DNA of 64,000 bases from contig CM000688.1 of the NCBI GenBank assembly GCA_000149225.2, positions 496,001 through 560,000 on the forward strand, written 5' to 3'. Origin of the DNA: Lachancea kluyveri NRRL Y-12651. Taxonomy: Eukaryota; Ascomycota; Saccharomycetes; Saccharomycetales; Saccharomycetaceae. This document shows, one piece after another, positions 20,355 to 31,800 of this stretch. Positions within the stretch are counted from its first letter, which is position 1. Each line of letters starts with the position of its first letter. A program made the position numbers and the translations under genes. Under the pieces are notes generated by a model that had not been told where the DNA came from, searched no databases, and saw only the letters and a list, made by a program, of their open reading frames with translations.

Positions 20355-20684
20355 TCAACGCCTAACTATACCACTCAAGTCTACCTGCTGTGCGTTTTGC
20401 TCCTCCATTTCCTTCAAAAACTTTTCTCTCTTGATGTCTACAACCCTTTTCTCCTTGAAATACTTAATCCAGCTGGTAGCACAGTCCTGTTCAAACTTGG
20501 TTTCCTCCTTGCTGCACTGGTTTTTGATCTCTTTTTCATGCTGTGGATCTAGTGCGTTTACAACGTTTATCTTATCCAGGCAACCAAAAAAAAGATCTCT
20601 GCTTTCCCAACATTGCTTCCTAGAAGATCTCGTAGGTGCCTTGGTGGGATCATCCATCGATTTAGTCTTGTTAAACCAACCCAT
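20355..20684 (-). CDS. COA6: Coa6, cytochrome c oxidase assembly factor
   Basis: This 109-residue protein starts at MGWFNKTKS; an in-frame ATG ten codons earlier (20714) is less likely because relatives begin MG.F. It carries the twin-cysteine signature of the Cox12/Coa6 family, CWESRDLFFGC (CX9C) and CSKEETKFEQDC (CX10C), followed by SWIKYFKEKRVVDIKREKFL. Coa6 works in the mitochondrial intermembrane space in copper delivery to Cox2. It precedes the divergent FAA gene as Sc YMR244C-A does FAA4. Confidence 0.94.
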   Translation of the reverse strand: MGWFNKTKSMDDPTKAPTRSSRKQCWESRDLFFGCLDKINVVNALDPQHEKEIKNQCSKEETKFEQDCATSWIKYFKEKRVVDIKREKFLKEMEEQNAQQVDLSGIVRR

Positions 20685-21246
20685 TGTCGCAAAGTTGTCG
20701 TGTGAGTGAGGCAAGTAGGCTTGACGGTGATTCTCTTTTTATTGTTGGCTTTCTGCCTCTTTCTTTCCCCTTTCTTTGTCAGGATCTCCGCAACGTTGGA
20801 CGTGACATTATATCTCACTTGCTACGAGCGAGAGTGGTGAACCTTTTTTGATGGGGGAAACGCGGTTACCCTACCTGAGATCGCATCATCTGACCGCCCA
20901 AACGTCATGTGGAATACTGCAAAAGATGGCTTGAATTTTGCTCCCAAATCCAACATTTTTTCGCTGTTTCCAACCCAACAAAATTAGTACTTAAGCGGAG
21001 AGGGGATCAGCTAATAAACCAAATTTTTAACATGATTGTGCACCGCCGCAAAAACATTGCCTCCTCTTCCTCCTCCTCCTTTTTTCGTTTTTCACGACCA
21101 ACTGGCTCTTGCTTATAGATTTTCTCCAAATTTGTGTTTTATAAAGGCACGTTAAAAGCAAAAGGTAGTATAATTTTTCCAAAACCATATCTAGTTTCAG
21201 AAATTAAAGGAATAGCAAAAAAAAAAAAGAAGCAAGCAAGCAAGTT
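20685..21246. other. Divergent promoter region COA6 / FAA
   Basis: This 562-bp region has a poly-pyrimidine stretch (TCCTCTTCCTCCTCCTCCTT at about 21061) and an A run just before the FAA start, followed by the AAGCAAGCAAGCAAG repeat at about 21231. No RNA gene is recognised. Confidence 0.5.
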
Positions 21247-23343
21247 ATGGCTCAATACACTGTTCCCGTTGGAAAACCAGCCAATGAGCACGAAACTGCT
21301 CCAAGAAGACAGGCTGCTTACAAAGATGCACCAATTGTCAGACCGATTGGTTCCAAGGCAAACACTGTTTACGAATTTCTTCTCGAAGCCTTTGAAAGAG
21401 GTGGCTCTCGCAAAGCCATGGCTTGGAGAGACATTGTGGAACTCCATGAAGAAAAAAAAATGGTAAAGAAGTTTGTCGATGGTCAGGAAAAGGAAGTTGA
21501 AAAGACTTGGATGTACTACGAATTGACCGACTACAAGTACAACACTTTTAACGAACTAACTTCTATCATGCACGACGGTGGTCGTGGTTTGGTCAAAATG
21601 GGGTTGACGCCAGGCGGTGAGGACAAAATTCTTATCTTTGCTGCCACTTCTCACAAGTGGATGAAAACTTTCGTAGCTGCTCAATCCCAGGCCATCCCAG
21701 TTGTTACCGCATACGACACATTGGGTGAGAAGGGTTTGATCCATTCCCTCGTACAGACAGGCTCCAAAGCTATCTTCACCGACACATCATTGCTAGCAAA
21801 GTTGGTCAATCCTGTGAAGTCTGCAAAACAGCTTAAATACGTTGTTCATTTGGATACTATAGATCCCAACGACAAGAGAGACAAGGGCAAGCTTTACTCT
21901 CAAGGTAAAGAAGCCGTTGAAAAGTTGAAGGAAGTTAGGCCGGACATTCAGATATACTCCCTTGACGACATTTTATCCCTTGGTGCTTCTGCAAAGGATG
22001 AGATTCAACCCCACCATCCAAAACCGGATGACCTTTCCTGTATCATGTACACATCTGGCTCCACCGGTGATCCAAAGGGTGTTGTCTTGAAGCATTCCAA
22101 CATTGTCGCTGGTATTGCTGGTGTCACTTCAATCGTCACCCGTGAAGTCGTCAACGAAAACGATCGTGTCATTGCATTTTTACCACTCGCTCACATTTTC
22201 GAGTTGGCATTCGAGTTGATCACTTTCTACTGGGGTGGTGTTCTAGGTTATGCCAACGTCAAGACTTTGACCGACGCTTCCGTACGCAACTGTGATGGTG
22301 ACATGAAGACTTTCAAACCAACCATCATGGTTGGTGTTGCCGCTGTATGGGAAACCGTCAGAAAGGGTATTCTAACCCAAGTTAACAAACTGCCATCTTT
22401 CACCCAAAAGATCTTTTGGGGCTCCTACCACGCCAAACTGAAGATGAAGCAATACCACCTTCCTGGTGGTGACACGTTGGGTAACCTGGTGTTTAAAAAA
22501 GTTAGACAGGCTACTGGTGGCTGCTTGCGTTACGTTTTAAACGGTGGTTCCCCATTGAGCATTGACACCCAAGTTTTCATCACCAACTTGCTTTGTCCGA
22601 TGTTGATCGGTTACGGTTTAACAGAAACCGTTGCCAATACCTGTGTTCTATCCCCAAGCCATTTCGAATTCAACGTTGCTGGTGATTTGTCCGGTGCCAT
22701 TACCGTTAAGCTTGTTGATGTGGAAGAGCTGGGCTATTTCGCCAAGAACAACCAAGGTGAAATCTGGATCAAGGGTGCTCCGGTCCTATCTGAATACTAC
22801 AAGAATGAAGAAGAAACTTCCAAGTCATTGACAGCAGATGGCTGGTTCCAAACTGGTGATATCGGTGAATGGACTCCAAAGGGTCATTTGAAGGTCATTG
22901 ACCGTAAAAAGAATTTGGTCAAGACTTTGAACGGCGAATACATTGCACTAGAAAAGTTGGAAAGTGTCTACAGATCCAACCCATACGTTCAAAATATATG
23001 CGTCTATGCTGATCAGAGCAAAGTTAAGCCAGTCGGTATCGTTGTTCCAAACGAAGCCCCATTGGCTGAACTAGCCGTCAGCCTTGGTATCATCAAAAAC
23101 GGTCAAGACGTTTCTAGTGTTCATCACGAAAAAAAGTTGAAGAATGCGGTTTTGAACGAATTGTTAAAGACAGGGAAATCCCAAGGATTGGGAGGCATTG
23201 AACTACTACTAGGTGTTGTCTTTGTCGATGAAGAATGGACTCCTCAAAACGGTTTTGTCACATCGGCTCAAAAATTGCAAAGAAAAAAGATTTTGGCCTC
23301 GGTCCAAAAGGAAGTTGACGAGTTGTATGCTTCCAACCAATGA
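21247..23343 (+). CDS. FAA1: Long-chain fatty acyl-CoA synthetase
   Basis: This 698-residue enzyme makes acyl-CoA from long-chain fatty acids, ATP and CoA; it is the single counterpart of the S. cerevisiae pair FAA1 (700) and FAA4 (694). The AMP-binding motif YTSGSTGDPKGVVLKHSN is near residue 268. The second ATP motif GYGLTETVANTC lies near residue 457. The fatty-acyl-CoA synthetase signature runs DGWFQTGDIGEWTPKGHLKV then IDRKKNLVKTLNGEYI. Codons look biased to highly expressed types. COA6 is upstream and divergent. Confidence 0.97.
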   Translation: MAQYTVPVGKPANEHETAPRRQAAYKDAPIVRPIGSKANTVYEFLLEAFERGGSRKAMAWRDIVELHEEKKMVKKFVDGQEKEVEKTWMYYELTDYKYNTFNELTSIMHDGGRGLVKMGLTPGGEDKILIFAATSHKWMKTFVAAQSQAIPVVTAYDTLGEKGLIHSLVQTGSKAIFTDTSLLAKLVNPVKSAKQLKYVVHLDTIDPNDKRDKGKLYSQGKEAVEKLKEVRPDIQIYSLDDILSLGASAKDEIQPHHPKPDDLSCIMYTSGSTGDPKGVVLKHSNIVAGIAGVTSIVTREVVNENDRVIAFLPLAHIFELAFELITFYWGGVLGYANVKTLTDASVRNCDGDMKTFKPTIMVGVAAVWETVRKGILTQVNKLPSFTQKIFWGSYHAKLKMKQYHLPGGDTLGNLVFKKVRQATGGCLRYVLNGGSPLSIDTQVFITNLLCPMLIGYGLTETVANTCVLSPSHFEFNVAGDLSGAITVKLVDVEELGYFAKNNQGEIWIKGAPVLSEYYKNEEETSKSLTADGWFQTGDIGEWTPKGHLKVIDRKKNLVKTLNGEYIALEKLESVYRSNPYVQNICVYADQSKVKPVGIVVPNEAPLAELAVSLGIIKNGQDVSSVHHEKKLKNAVLNELLKTGKSQGLGGIELLLGVVFVDEEWTPQNGFVTSAQKLQRKKILASVQKEVDELYASNQ

Positions 23344-23928
23344 ATTCGGTTTTGTATGATTTGATATTTACCCCCTTTTCGGTACTTTTGTGCGTGTGCA
23401 TTTTCCTCATCTTTCCTTTTTTTTTTTTTTTTTTTTTCTCTTTTCGCCTCTAATCGTTTCTTCTAGTTCTTCACTTCGTAACGCCTGTTTTATTTCTGGT
23501 TTGATTTTCTTTGAGCACGTTTGTGCTATGGCGCAAAAAGAACTTCCCCTCTTGCCCCCCCTCCTTCTCTCTCTCTCTATATCAGTCTCAACTCTAAGTG
23601 GACTCTTTCTTTCTTTCTTTTAATAGTAATTGTGGTATTTTCCTTATTGTTGTGCATCAAGACTCCGATATTTTGAACTCGTGTTGGAATGGGCCTTTAC
23701 TTCTTTCAGATTACGGTCTTGGAAGAAGTACCGGTTAGGCTCATTTCTTTTCGTCTTTCCGTCTTGGAAGTATACTCGTTTTACTTTTATTTGAAACTAC
23801 ATACATTGAAATAGGTTAAGCATATATTGGTTAGCCAACGGTCTTCTCTAATTTTTAAAAACAAAAAATTGCTAAAGTTTGTGGCATAATCCACACTGCG
23901 GATTTATGGAAACGGTGGTGATATTTTT
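23344..23928. other. Convergent intergenic
   Basis: This 585-bp, T-rich spacer has a T run of about 20 at 23418-23437 and a TCTC repeat near 23566. No gene is seen. Confidence 0.5.
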
Positions 23929-25224
23929 TTAAAATGACATTTTTTCCATCTCTTTGATTACAACGTTGTTAAAATGTTTGTAGTTATCCAAATAGAGATG
24001 ATGGCCTGCTGAAGGGACCACTTTTACATCACTTTTCATGCCGATTTTCTTTAGAAATTCTGATGCTCTTTGTCCACCACGCAGATCCATCCAATCCTCA
24101 TCCCCATAAAGCCACAACCAATCACAATTTGCTTTAAAAGAGGACGTGTTGTCGAATAGACGTTTCTCCAGCGGAAGCCTTGGATCTCCGCCGCATTTCA
24201 AAGCAAAGCTTAGCAAATATTCACCAGATCCTGGCTTGTTAAATATTGCATATGTGTACTTGTGCATTGCTTTGTGCTGTTCATAGCCCCGTTGACCCTC
24301 TCTTAAAAATTGCCTGAAGCGACGATACGTCCAGCCGCTGGTCAACTTCGAACCCAAATGGAATGAATTTCTTACCAACGAAAATGGAGATATATTTCTA
24401 TCCCAAAGCTTTACAAACCATTGGGGCGGCGCCTGTCCTAATTTCGGAGAGGGGCAGATCCCTGCTGGAGAGCACATTATCAGTTTTGAAAAGTGATTAG
24501 GAAATTTGTTCGCATAAAGAGCAGAGATATAGGCACCTAGAGAATGTGCAACAAGTAAGTTATTTTTCGGATTGGCTAGTAGCCCTCTTTTGTGTAGCCA
24601 CCCTTTGATCCGTTGATGGAACCAGTCCTCTACCATGATGGGATTGTGTTCTGGATAGTTGAATGGAAATTTGGGCCGAGAAGAAAAACCATATCCTGGA
24701 AGGTCTATCGCATGGATACACCAGTTGTTATTTAATAGCGGTATGTTTTCAAAGTTTTTGAGAAAAAACCCCAGGCCTGCACCATAGCCGTGAACAAATA
24801 TTAAATGTTTCATAGACGATGAAGAGGAAGGGTTCATAGGTTTAATCGTGAATTCGTTAATGTAGTTACCTTCATCGTCTACAGGGGTCTTGAGTATTTC
24901 TGAAGACCTACCATTTGCTGGTGATGGATAGAAAGGTAAAGTGGACAGCAATTGACTCTGAAAACTTTCCGCGTTTTCCTGAAACATGGAATAATCACGG
25001 ATAGATGCCTCGAATGATAGCGGAAACAAGTTTGGTAGTTGCGTGGCAATCTGAATTAGCGGCATCGCCGTTGGAGGAGTAGATTTTTGGTTAATTATTG
25101 CTGTTGTCTCCGCTGAGGTTCTAACTTTTGCTCTAGAAATTAAATTTGTGATAGATATAGAATTAACGGCAGCTTTCAAAGCTGTCAGTAAAGACGATGA
25201 TGAAGAAGAAGAGCTGCTTGACAT
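23929..25224 (-). CDS. CLD1/ICT1/ECM18-type alpha/beta hydrolase
   Basis: This 431-residue alpha/beta-hydrolase is of the ABHD4/5 class. It has an oxyanion block [12 protein letters not shown] (about 144-155), a nucleophile elbow AHSLG with Ser228, and near the C-terminus HHLYLD, an Hx4D motif like that in CGI-58 and linked there to lysophosphatidate acyltransfer. The N-terminus is a run of Ser followed by a basic, Ser/Thr-rich region with few acids, which could be a mitochondrial presequence. S. cerevisiae relatives are Cld1 (mitochondrial cardiolipin deacylase), Ict1 and Ecm18; I cannot tell which is the true ortholog. None of these is beside FAA1 or FAA4 in S. cerevisiae. Confidence 0.88.
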   Translation of the reverse strand: MSSSSSSSSSSLLTALKAAVNSISITNLISRAKVRTSAETTAIINQKSTPPTAMPLIQIATQLPNLFPLSFEASIRDYSMFQENAESFQSQLLSTLPFYPSPANGRSSEILKTPVDDEGNYINEFTIKPMNPSSSSSMKHLIFVHGYGAGLGFFLKNFENIPLLNNNWCIHAIDLPGYGFSSRPKFPFNYPEHNPIMVEDWFHQRIKGWLHKRGLLANPKNNLLVAHSLGAYISALYANKFPNHFSKLIMCSPAGICPSPKLGQAPPQWFVKLWDRNISPFSLVRNSFHLGSKLTSGWTYRRFRQFLREGQRGYEQHKAMHKYTYAIFNKPGSGEYLLSFALKCGGDPRLPLEKRLFDNTSSFKANCDWLWLYGDEDWMDLRGGQRASEFLKKIGMKSDVKVVPSAGHHLYLDNYKHFNNVVIKEMEKMSF

Positions 25225-26062
25225 ATCTAGCCTCTTAATTTTTTTATTTTTTTTTTTTTTTGGAATGTTATCAAATATCTGCTTTAGAGTATGCGCACCT
25301 GTTTTCCGTTATGTTTCCTTCCTGTTCAAATTGTGTGGAGCCACAAACTAGAAAGAAGTAAGAGTTCTCAGTTCAGTATTTGTTCATTTATTGTAAGCAG
25401 TGTGAGTGGCAAGAATCGCACTTTTCTCACTATCTTTTCTGGGGCTTAGTGTTGCTGATTTCTCAATGGTATAACTTCAAGGCATGTAAGGATTCCATCT
25501 GACAGAAAAAAAGTATCGGTCATTAAAAAAGGCAGTGAGAAGGTATTCTCCTTGTTGACGAAACGATGCTTCTCTTTGCGTGAGATTTCGTGTCAAAATA
25601 CCTGTCATTGAGCCACTAACTTTATGCAAGACCACGAACGTTAAAGGGTTGCAGCAGAAGTAGGAGTTTGAAAAAAGATAAGAGAGGAAATCTATAATGT
25701 TTTCTTTTTTTGATCAACTGTATAGCTCTTTCATTGTTTCAGAAGATGTACTGTTTGTTACCTTTTAATGCCCTGCGGAGATGTCAGACGCGACTTTTTC
25801 TTTTGTTGTCAATAGGAAATATTAAACAGAAGGTGCAAATGATTATCCCTTTCAAGATGTTGCTCCAATGTTATGGTGTATACTGCTACTAAGTCGGGTT
25901 GAATATATCTAAACGCTTTCTAGACGTCTTCCCCGACGTATTCTGACCTGGTTTGTGTCACTTCAAATGAAAATGTCAGTTGCAATTAAAAAAAAAAAAA
26001 GTCAAGCAGTCAGATACACCAAGTTGTTCACCAATAGACTGTGTTGCCTCAATAGAAACGTA
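25225..26062. other. Intergenic upstream of the unknown secretory ORF
   Basis: This 838-bp region is A/T-rich with several homopolymers. Frames at 25710-25892 and nearby are not convincing. The frame of the next gene is open upstream from an ATG at 25955. Confidence 0.45.
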
Positions 26063-27007
26063 ATGAAAATCTTTCATTTGCTTTTTACATTATTATTCGT
26101 TGTAGTCATTGCCCAGGAAAATGACGGGGCCATAGGTATACAGGCTGACAGCAGCGGCATCATGTGGAACCTATTCAACTTGGTGTTCAGTGTCGGTGGA
26201 GCAATAACCACGTGTTTCCCATTTCCTAGATTGATAGGTCCGGAAAAACCAGTGTGTGCCATTACTACAGTTGCAACAGTATCGACCTCAGCTTGCCTTG
26301 CCTTAAAGGTTTATGAGGGATTCTTCACGAACTCAGCGCTACCAAAAAAGATAAAGACATTTATGAGACAACTTGGGATGAAGGAGATTCGGAGGGAAGA
26401 AGGAGAAGGAGAAGGAGAAGGAGAAGGAGAAGGAGAAGAAAAAGACGAAAAAGAAGAACAGATGGAGATAAAGATGCAAGAAGTTGAAATTTTAGGGTAT
26501 GAAGATGGGTGGAACCTGTGGAGACAATCGGAGGTTTATCAGAGCTTCACACATATGGAAATCAGTACAGATTTCAGAGTTGGAAATATAACAAACATGC
26601 AAGGAGCCAGTCGTACCAATTGCTGCTTTTACTTTAACATAGATTATCCAGATAATGACCTACTTTCTGCCTTTCAGCAGGAAATATGCTTCACCAAGTT
26701 TGCGCTAAAAAAATTTGGCAACAATCGCTTTGTTGATCTACCTGGTAATGCGGTTTTAAAGAGCATGCGCGCTCTTCGAAATATGGGTTGGTTTACGCCC
26801 TTGAAGGATCCACTCGAATTTGGTCGAGGTTTGAATGCGCTCTTTTCAGACTATACTGAGGAGTTTGTTTCAAAATTGACTTCCATGATCGAGAGAGTCC
26901 AGAAAGAAGATAGAGCAGGAGAATATGCATTCTCAATCTCTGATAAATTCAATAACGTCAGCGAACAGATGATGTCGGTGAAACTTTTTAAAAGAAAGGT
27001 AAAATAA
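26063..27007 (+). CDS. Unrecognised secretory-pathway protein
   Basis: From the ATG at 26063 the product is 314 residues and starts with a good signal peptide (MKIFHLLFTLLFVVVIAQ). The frame is open to an ATG at 25955, but the 36 extra residues are basic and would bury the signal. Two hydrophobic segments follow (MWNLFNLVFSVGGAITTCF and CAITTVATVSTSACLALKVY), so it may be membrane-bound. Next comes a short GEGEGEGEGEGEE run coded by a GGAGAA hexamer repeat, an acidic/charged section and a mixed C-terminal domain with several Cys (TNCCFYF, EICFTKF). I recognise no family. It lies between a lipid-hydrolase gene and the LTR/tRNA cluster, a typical place for lineage-specific genes. Confidence 0.6.
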   Translation: MKIFHLLFTLLFVVVIAQENDGAIGIQADSSGIMWNLFNLVFSVGGAITTCFPFPRLIGPEKPVCAITTVATVSTSACLALKVYEGFFTNSALPKKIKTFMRQLGMKEIRREEGEGEGEGEGEGEEKDEKEEQMEIKMQEVEILGYEDGWNLWRQSEVYQSFTHMEISTDFRVGNITNMQGASRTNCCFYFNIDYPDNDLLSAFQQEICFTKFALKKFGNNRFVDLPGNAVLKSMRALRNMGWFTPLKDPLEFGRGLNALFSDYTEEFVSKLTSMIERVQKEDRAGEYAFSISDKFNNVSEQMMSVKLFKRKVK

Positions 27008-27296
27008 AGGGGCCTTTTTTTGTTGGTTTTTTTTTTTCTGTTATAATGACTGAAGTACAAACTATTGGATTAGGTCGACAAAAACAGATATTATTGGGTT
27101 CTGATAAGTGAGCTAAAATACTGGGAGAGCCTCAAAGTTGAGTTTGTTCATTTTTTTGTGCTTCATTCACCAAAAGTGGCTCCCAACCAGCAGTTTACAT
27201 TAATACTTGTCCTGTATACTTGCCCTATCAATCTTGGTAAGGAATGAAGGTATATGTTACAATTTTTAGTCAACAAAAGAGAACGAAATTTTGAAC
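27008..27296. other. Intergenic before the LTR cluster
   Basis: This 289-bp AT-rich spacer lies between the unknown ORF and the first LTR. Nothing is recognised. Confidence 0.5.
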
Positions 27297-27627
27297 TGAG
27301 AAATAGGTGAATATTGGGACAATTGTTGAGATTCCATTTTTGATTAAGGCTATAATAATTGGTATATGGTTATACTAGAAGTTCTCCTCGTCTTTCTAGG
27401 AATCCAGAAAAGGAGTCGATAACTCTATATACAATTATTCATATATTCTCTTTCCTTTTATATGTTTTGGTTCATTATCCTATTACATTATCAATCCTTG
27501 CGTTTCAGCTTCCACTAACTTAGATGACTGTTTCTCATTCTTTATGTCACCTTATAACACCGTGTATGATAATATACTAGTAACACGAATACTAGTCGAT
27601 GGTCAATAGTTGTATTTCGTTTCAACA
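27297..27627 (-). mobile_element. Solo delta-like LTR, Ty1/copia family
   Basis: This 331-bp LTR in minus orientation runs from TGAGAAATAGGTG at the left to TTTCAACA at the right. It is very similar along its length to the LTR at 215-535, with scattered differences and a small length change. No internal region is attached. It is a fossil, probably fairly recent. Confidence 0.9.
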
Positions 27628-27804
27628 TGAACACTAGGGTTCGTTGCTTAATTTGCTACCGCCCGGCTGCTCTGTACTGTTTATAATCGAGATATGCCAA
27701 TAAATAACTTAAATCATAGATAGAATCGGGCAGCAATCTCTGGTTTTGTGTAGGGAATTATACTGTCACCTGTATCACAATACATATACTTCAAAGGTTT
27801 GCCT

Positions 27805-28137
27805 TGAAAAATAGGTTAATAGTGAGATAATTGTTGGGATTCCATTTTTGGTTAAGGCTATAATATTTAGTGTACAGGGTATACTAGAAGTTCTCCTCGT
27901 GTTTTTAGGAATCTCTAAAAGAGAGTTGATAATTATAGATACAATTATTCATATATCCTCTTTCCTTTTATACATTTTCATTCATCATCCTATTACCTTA
28001 TCAATCCTTGCGTTTCAGCTTCCACTTGTTTCGATGACTGTTTCTCGTTCTCTATGTCATCTTCTAACACCGTATATGGTAATGTACTAGTAATACAAGT
28101 GTTAGTCGATAGATAATAGTTGTATTTCGTTCCAGCA
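27805..28137 (-). mobile_element. Older solo delta-like LTR
   Basis: This 333-bp copy in the same orientation retains blocks such as ATACTAGAAGTTCTCCTCGT and CAATCCTTGCGTTTCAGCTT but has many more substitutions than the other two LTRs, including at its ends (TCCAGCA). It is therefore older. It is a solo LTR with no coding part. Confidence 0.85.
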
Positions 28138-28506
28138 TATATAACAAACCATAGTGCATTACTACTAGTCCAGAACTAACAGGAAACCGAATGATATGGA
28201 TAACATCAGTTTATCAAGAATAGTAGCATATTAATGCTCTGATAGGACGGCTGATGGGTGGTCTCCAAAGACCACTGTAGAACCCGAAAGTGACCAAAGT
28301 TAGAAGAACGGTTAGCCAATGACTGGAAGACAGGCTAGTCTAGGGGCAGTATAAACAGGACTTATAGATATATTGTAGAGAGATCTCAGCTGCAGGTATA
28401 AGAGCAATCAAGAAAGTAGTAATTGAAGTTTATTAAGCTTGATCTAAAGCATATGCTGTTTACTGTCTGTCAAGACAAAAGCTTACTTTACACTCATATA
28501 CATTTT
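28138..28506. other. Spacer between LTR and tRNA-Ala, possible degraded LTR
   Basis: This 369-bp spacer contains GGCAGTATAAACAGGACTTA followed by a purine-rich tract. The layout is a little like an LTR promoter ending close to the tRNA start, but no terminal repeats or recognised family matches could be shown. Confidence 0.3.
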
Positions 28507-28579
28507 GGGCGTGTGGCGTAGTTGGTAGCGCGCTCCCTTAGCATGGGAGAGGTCTTCGGTTCGACTCCGGACTCGTCCA
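28507..28579 (+). tRNA. tRNA-Ala (AGC), second copy
   Basis: It is identical over all 73 bases to the gene at 646-718, with anticodon loop TTAGCAT. T-rich sequence follows at once (TTTTATTTTTTTG). Two delta-like LTRs lie upstream. Confidence 0.97.
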
Positions 28580-28854
28580 TTTTATTTTTTTGCTTATGCA
28601 CTGGCGATAAGTATACCAGTTATTAGGCATCTGTTCTTGAAGGCTATTTAAGCCTGTATTTATTCGTATATGGATAGATAATGACGTATACTTTTGGCTA
28701 CTCATTTTAACTTTTTTATCGAAGACCTTTTTGCAAGATTCTTTTCTCTTGGAAAAAGTAAACTGAAAAAAAAAAAAAAAACTTGCTGCAGTTCAACTTC
28801 CACAATTTGACTAAAATTCAGCAAGGACGTACTTCCGATCCAGTTACTATCTTA

Positions 28855-31800
28855 ATGTCATTCAATGTTAATACATTTCAACAGTATTCTTCGGATTTTG
28901 GTTTGGGACACAATGGTGTTAAGGTCTCGTTAAACTATTTCGATGGTATTCCAGAACAAAACTTGTTAAATGCCTTAGCATCTAATGAGCTGAAAATGAT
29001 TTTCAAATATCTATTGAAGAGAGACGAAACTACCAAAGAGAAAGCACTAAATGACTTATTAAAGCTCGTTAACTCCTTCGAGCAAAACGAGTGGTTATTC
29101 CAAGATGATATCTTCTCTCTGTGCTGGTCTCAAGTTTATGCTAAATTGATCACTAGTGACTCGAAAGCCATCAGAGTTTTATCCCATGAGTTTACTGCCA
29201 AGTTTATTAAACTACTTAACAAACGTGTTTCCAAGTTTTTGAAAGACTTCATGCCGCTATTGTTATCGGGGATTTATGATTCAGATACTTCGGTTGCCAG
29301 ATCTTGTACTGAATTTGTGTCTTTTTGTTTCAACAATGACCCTAAGAAAATCTACGCTTTATGGAAAATGTTTCATGATCAAATCTTAAATTTCGTACGT
29401 GAGATTGTGATTGTAGAAAGCGGCGAAACTTTATCTGACGAAAGGTACGTGTCTAAGGAAGACTCAAACTTAAGGTATACACGTGTTATTACTAATGCTA
29501 TTTGTGTTTTGATTCATTTGCTCAGAAGTTCAGATAGCTCATTCACAAAATCAGAAGCGCATCATGAGATATTATCGAATGAGGATCTATGGAAATATTT
29601 AAGCCTAAAGAAAGTGGACAATCTTAGAACCTATCATGCATTGCTACAGTTGATCGATCTCTTGAGCTCTACCGAATATTTGTCCAGTAACAAAGATGTG
29701 TTGAAAATGTCTTCAAAAAGATTGTTAAAATCTATTGCACAGGTTTCTTCCAAGAATTTATTAAAAGTTTCACCGGTTTTACCTCAAATGCTATACACTT
29801 TGAGTGAATTAAATGCGTACAAGAAGGGTAAGTTTTGGTCCTATGACAAGACATCAAAAGACAAGCTATTATCATTCTTATCATTAGGTGCGGGCAACTC
29901 TGATCCTACGTATTATCATGCACTTTACCAGCTTTATAAAGAGCTTGCTGAAACCAATGACCTATTGGATTATAAACTGGAATGGCTGCCATTGTGGCGC
30001 AGAAATGTAAAAATGGAATCTGAAAGGAGAATACTTGGTAGAAACGGTAAAAAGTTGTTGCAAGAATGTTGGAAATATAATTTATTATTTACAAGAGATG
30101 CATCGAGTGAACAAGCACAAGAAGTCAATGCCCTCGTTGACAAGGACATTCTAAAAACCTTGGAAAAGAAATCTCTAAAACAGTTTCCAGAACTAACTGA
30201 CTTGTTCAAAAATGTCATCACACAGGATACTTTATTAAATCAAATCCAGGACCTATTGTCCTCCAGCAAAGATGTGGAATACAGTAAAGATGAGTATCTG
30301 GATAATTTGGTTAATCTATTGATAGTGTCTCCACAAAGCGAAACATATCTTCAAAGTTTAGCAGCTTCGGCTTTTAAATCAATCGAAGGTGCAAATGACT
30401 ACACCTCGTCTTACGGCTTTAAAATATACGATTACTTTATTAAAAGCAATGTCACCATTTTAGAAAGTGAGATTTCAAATTTCATTTACGAATTGCCAAC
30501 TATGATCGATAAATCCTTTTATGAAATACCAAGTACTATTATGGCCGATTACTCCAAGTCTGCGTTTGTAGATCACGATAATATTGATTCCCAATTTGTG
30601 TTTTTTAAAGATTTCTTATTAGCTTTCCTAAGTCTGGATATCTCCAAGAATGAAATCATCAAGTTACTAGACCAATTCGGAGTTTCTGTTTTGGAGAAAA
30701 TGGTCAATGATTCCGTTGAATTTAGAGAGTTCATCAAATTGTATGTGGAGACCTATGACTTCTCGGATAAACTTATTTTTACCAGCAAAATTATCAGTGG
30801 CCCAACTTTGGAAATGCTATATTTCCGCGCAGCTAACATAGACAAAATGTTTGAGTTTTGTGAATATTCTCTCGCACTTCCTCCTAGGGTGTATATCCAC
30901 TTCCTAGAAACCACAGATTTTCTGGATACTGCTATGTTCGAACAGTCTGGGTTGATGGCTGATAAGCTTAACAATGTTGTTATGCCTGTGGCTAAGGAAA
31001 ATAAAGCTATCGCCATGAGGGTTGCAACTGCAATCCTCAACCGTGTCACTACTAGCACTTCAAGGATTGAGCAGTCGATTATCGATAATGCTGTCTTTCT
31101 CGTTGAAAGCAACCCGAACGTTGCCAAAGAGTTCTTTCCTACTGACATTTATTCTCTACTCGAAAAATATGTCACCCACATCGATTATCAAATTTGCCTT
31201 GTTAACCCATTAAGCATCAACGCCCATTTGTTAGATGTCTCTACAGAACCTATGGATTTGAAGCTCACTGAGAAGGCCCTAAGATACGGGTTGTTCTTAG
31301 ACTCTCTAGTAAAACGCCTGCCAAATTTTTTAAGCTACGACCTACTTTTATTGATCACAATATTAAATGAATTTGCTGCTGACTATAACTGTATTAGTCC
31401 AAAACCTATTGATTATTTCCAAGACTTTGAGAATACTTTATTCAACAGCAATGATTATGATTTGAGTTTTGCTGAGGTCGCTAGCGCTATAATCGATCCG
31501 GCCTCTTCCAACAATGAGCTACTAACACGACTAGTCACTACTGATGGTATTTCAGAACTTGTTGTTTTTTACAATTGCAGAATTCTTTACAAAATTTTGA
31601 CTAATTCTATCGACTACATTAGTCTTTCGAAGTTCAATGACTGTGTTGCTATTGATAGATATATCTCTGCAGTTATTAGAGGGAAGGACATTGGTGATAA
31701 ACAAATGCTGTTAGCTGGTACCCTGCTATCGACAGTTGCTAAGTTCAACACTAAAAGTGTTGTATTGGACAGAACTAGAAATATACTGGCTGCTGAAATG

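Noticed and set aside
20038-20358. 106-codon minus-strand frame beyond the COA6 stop
   Set aside because: The product is low-complexity (Arg run from a CCTTCT repeat and Phe/Leu run from T tracts) with no family.
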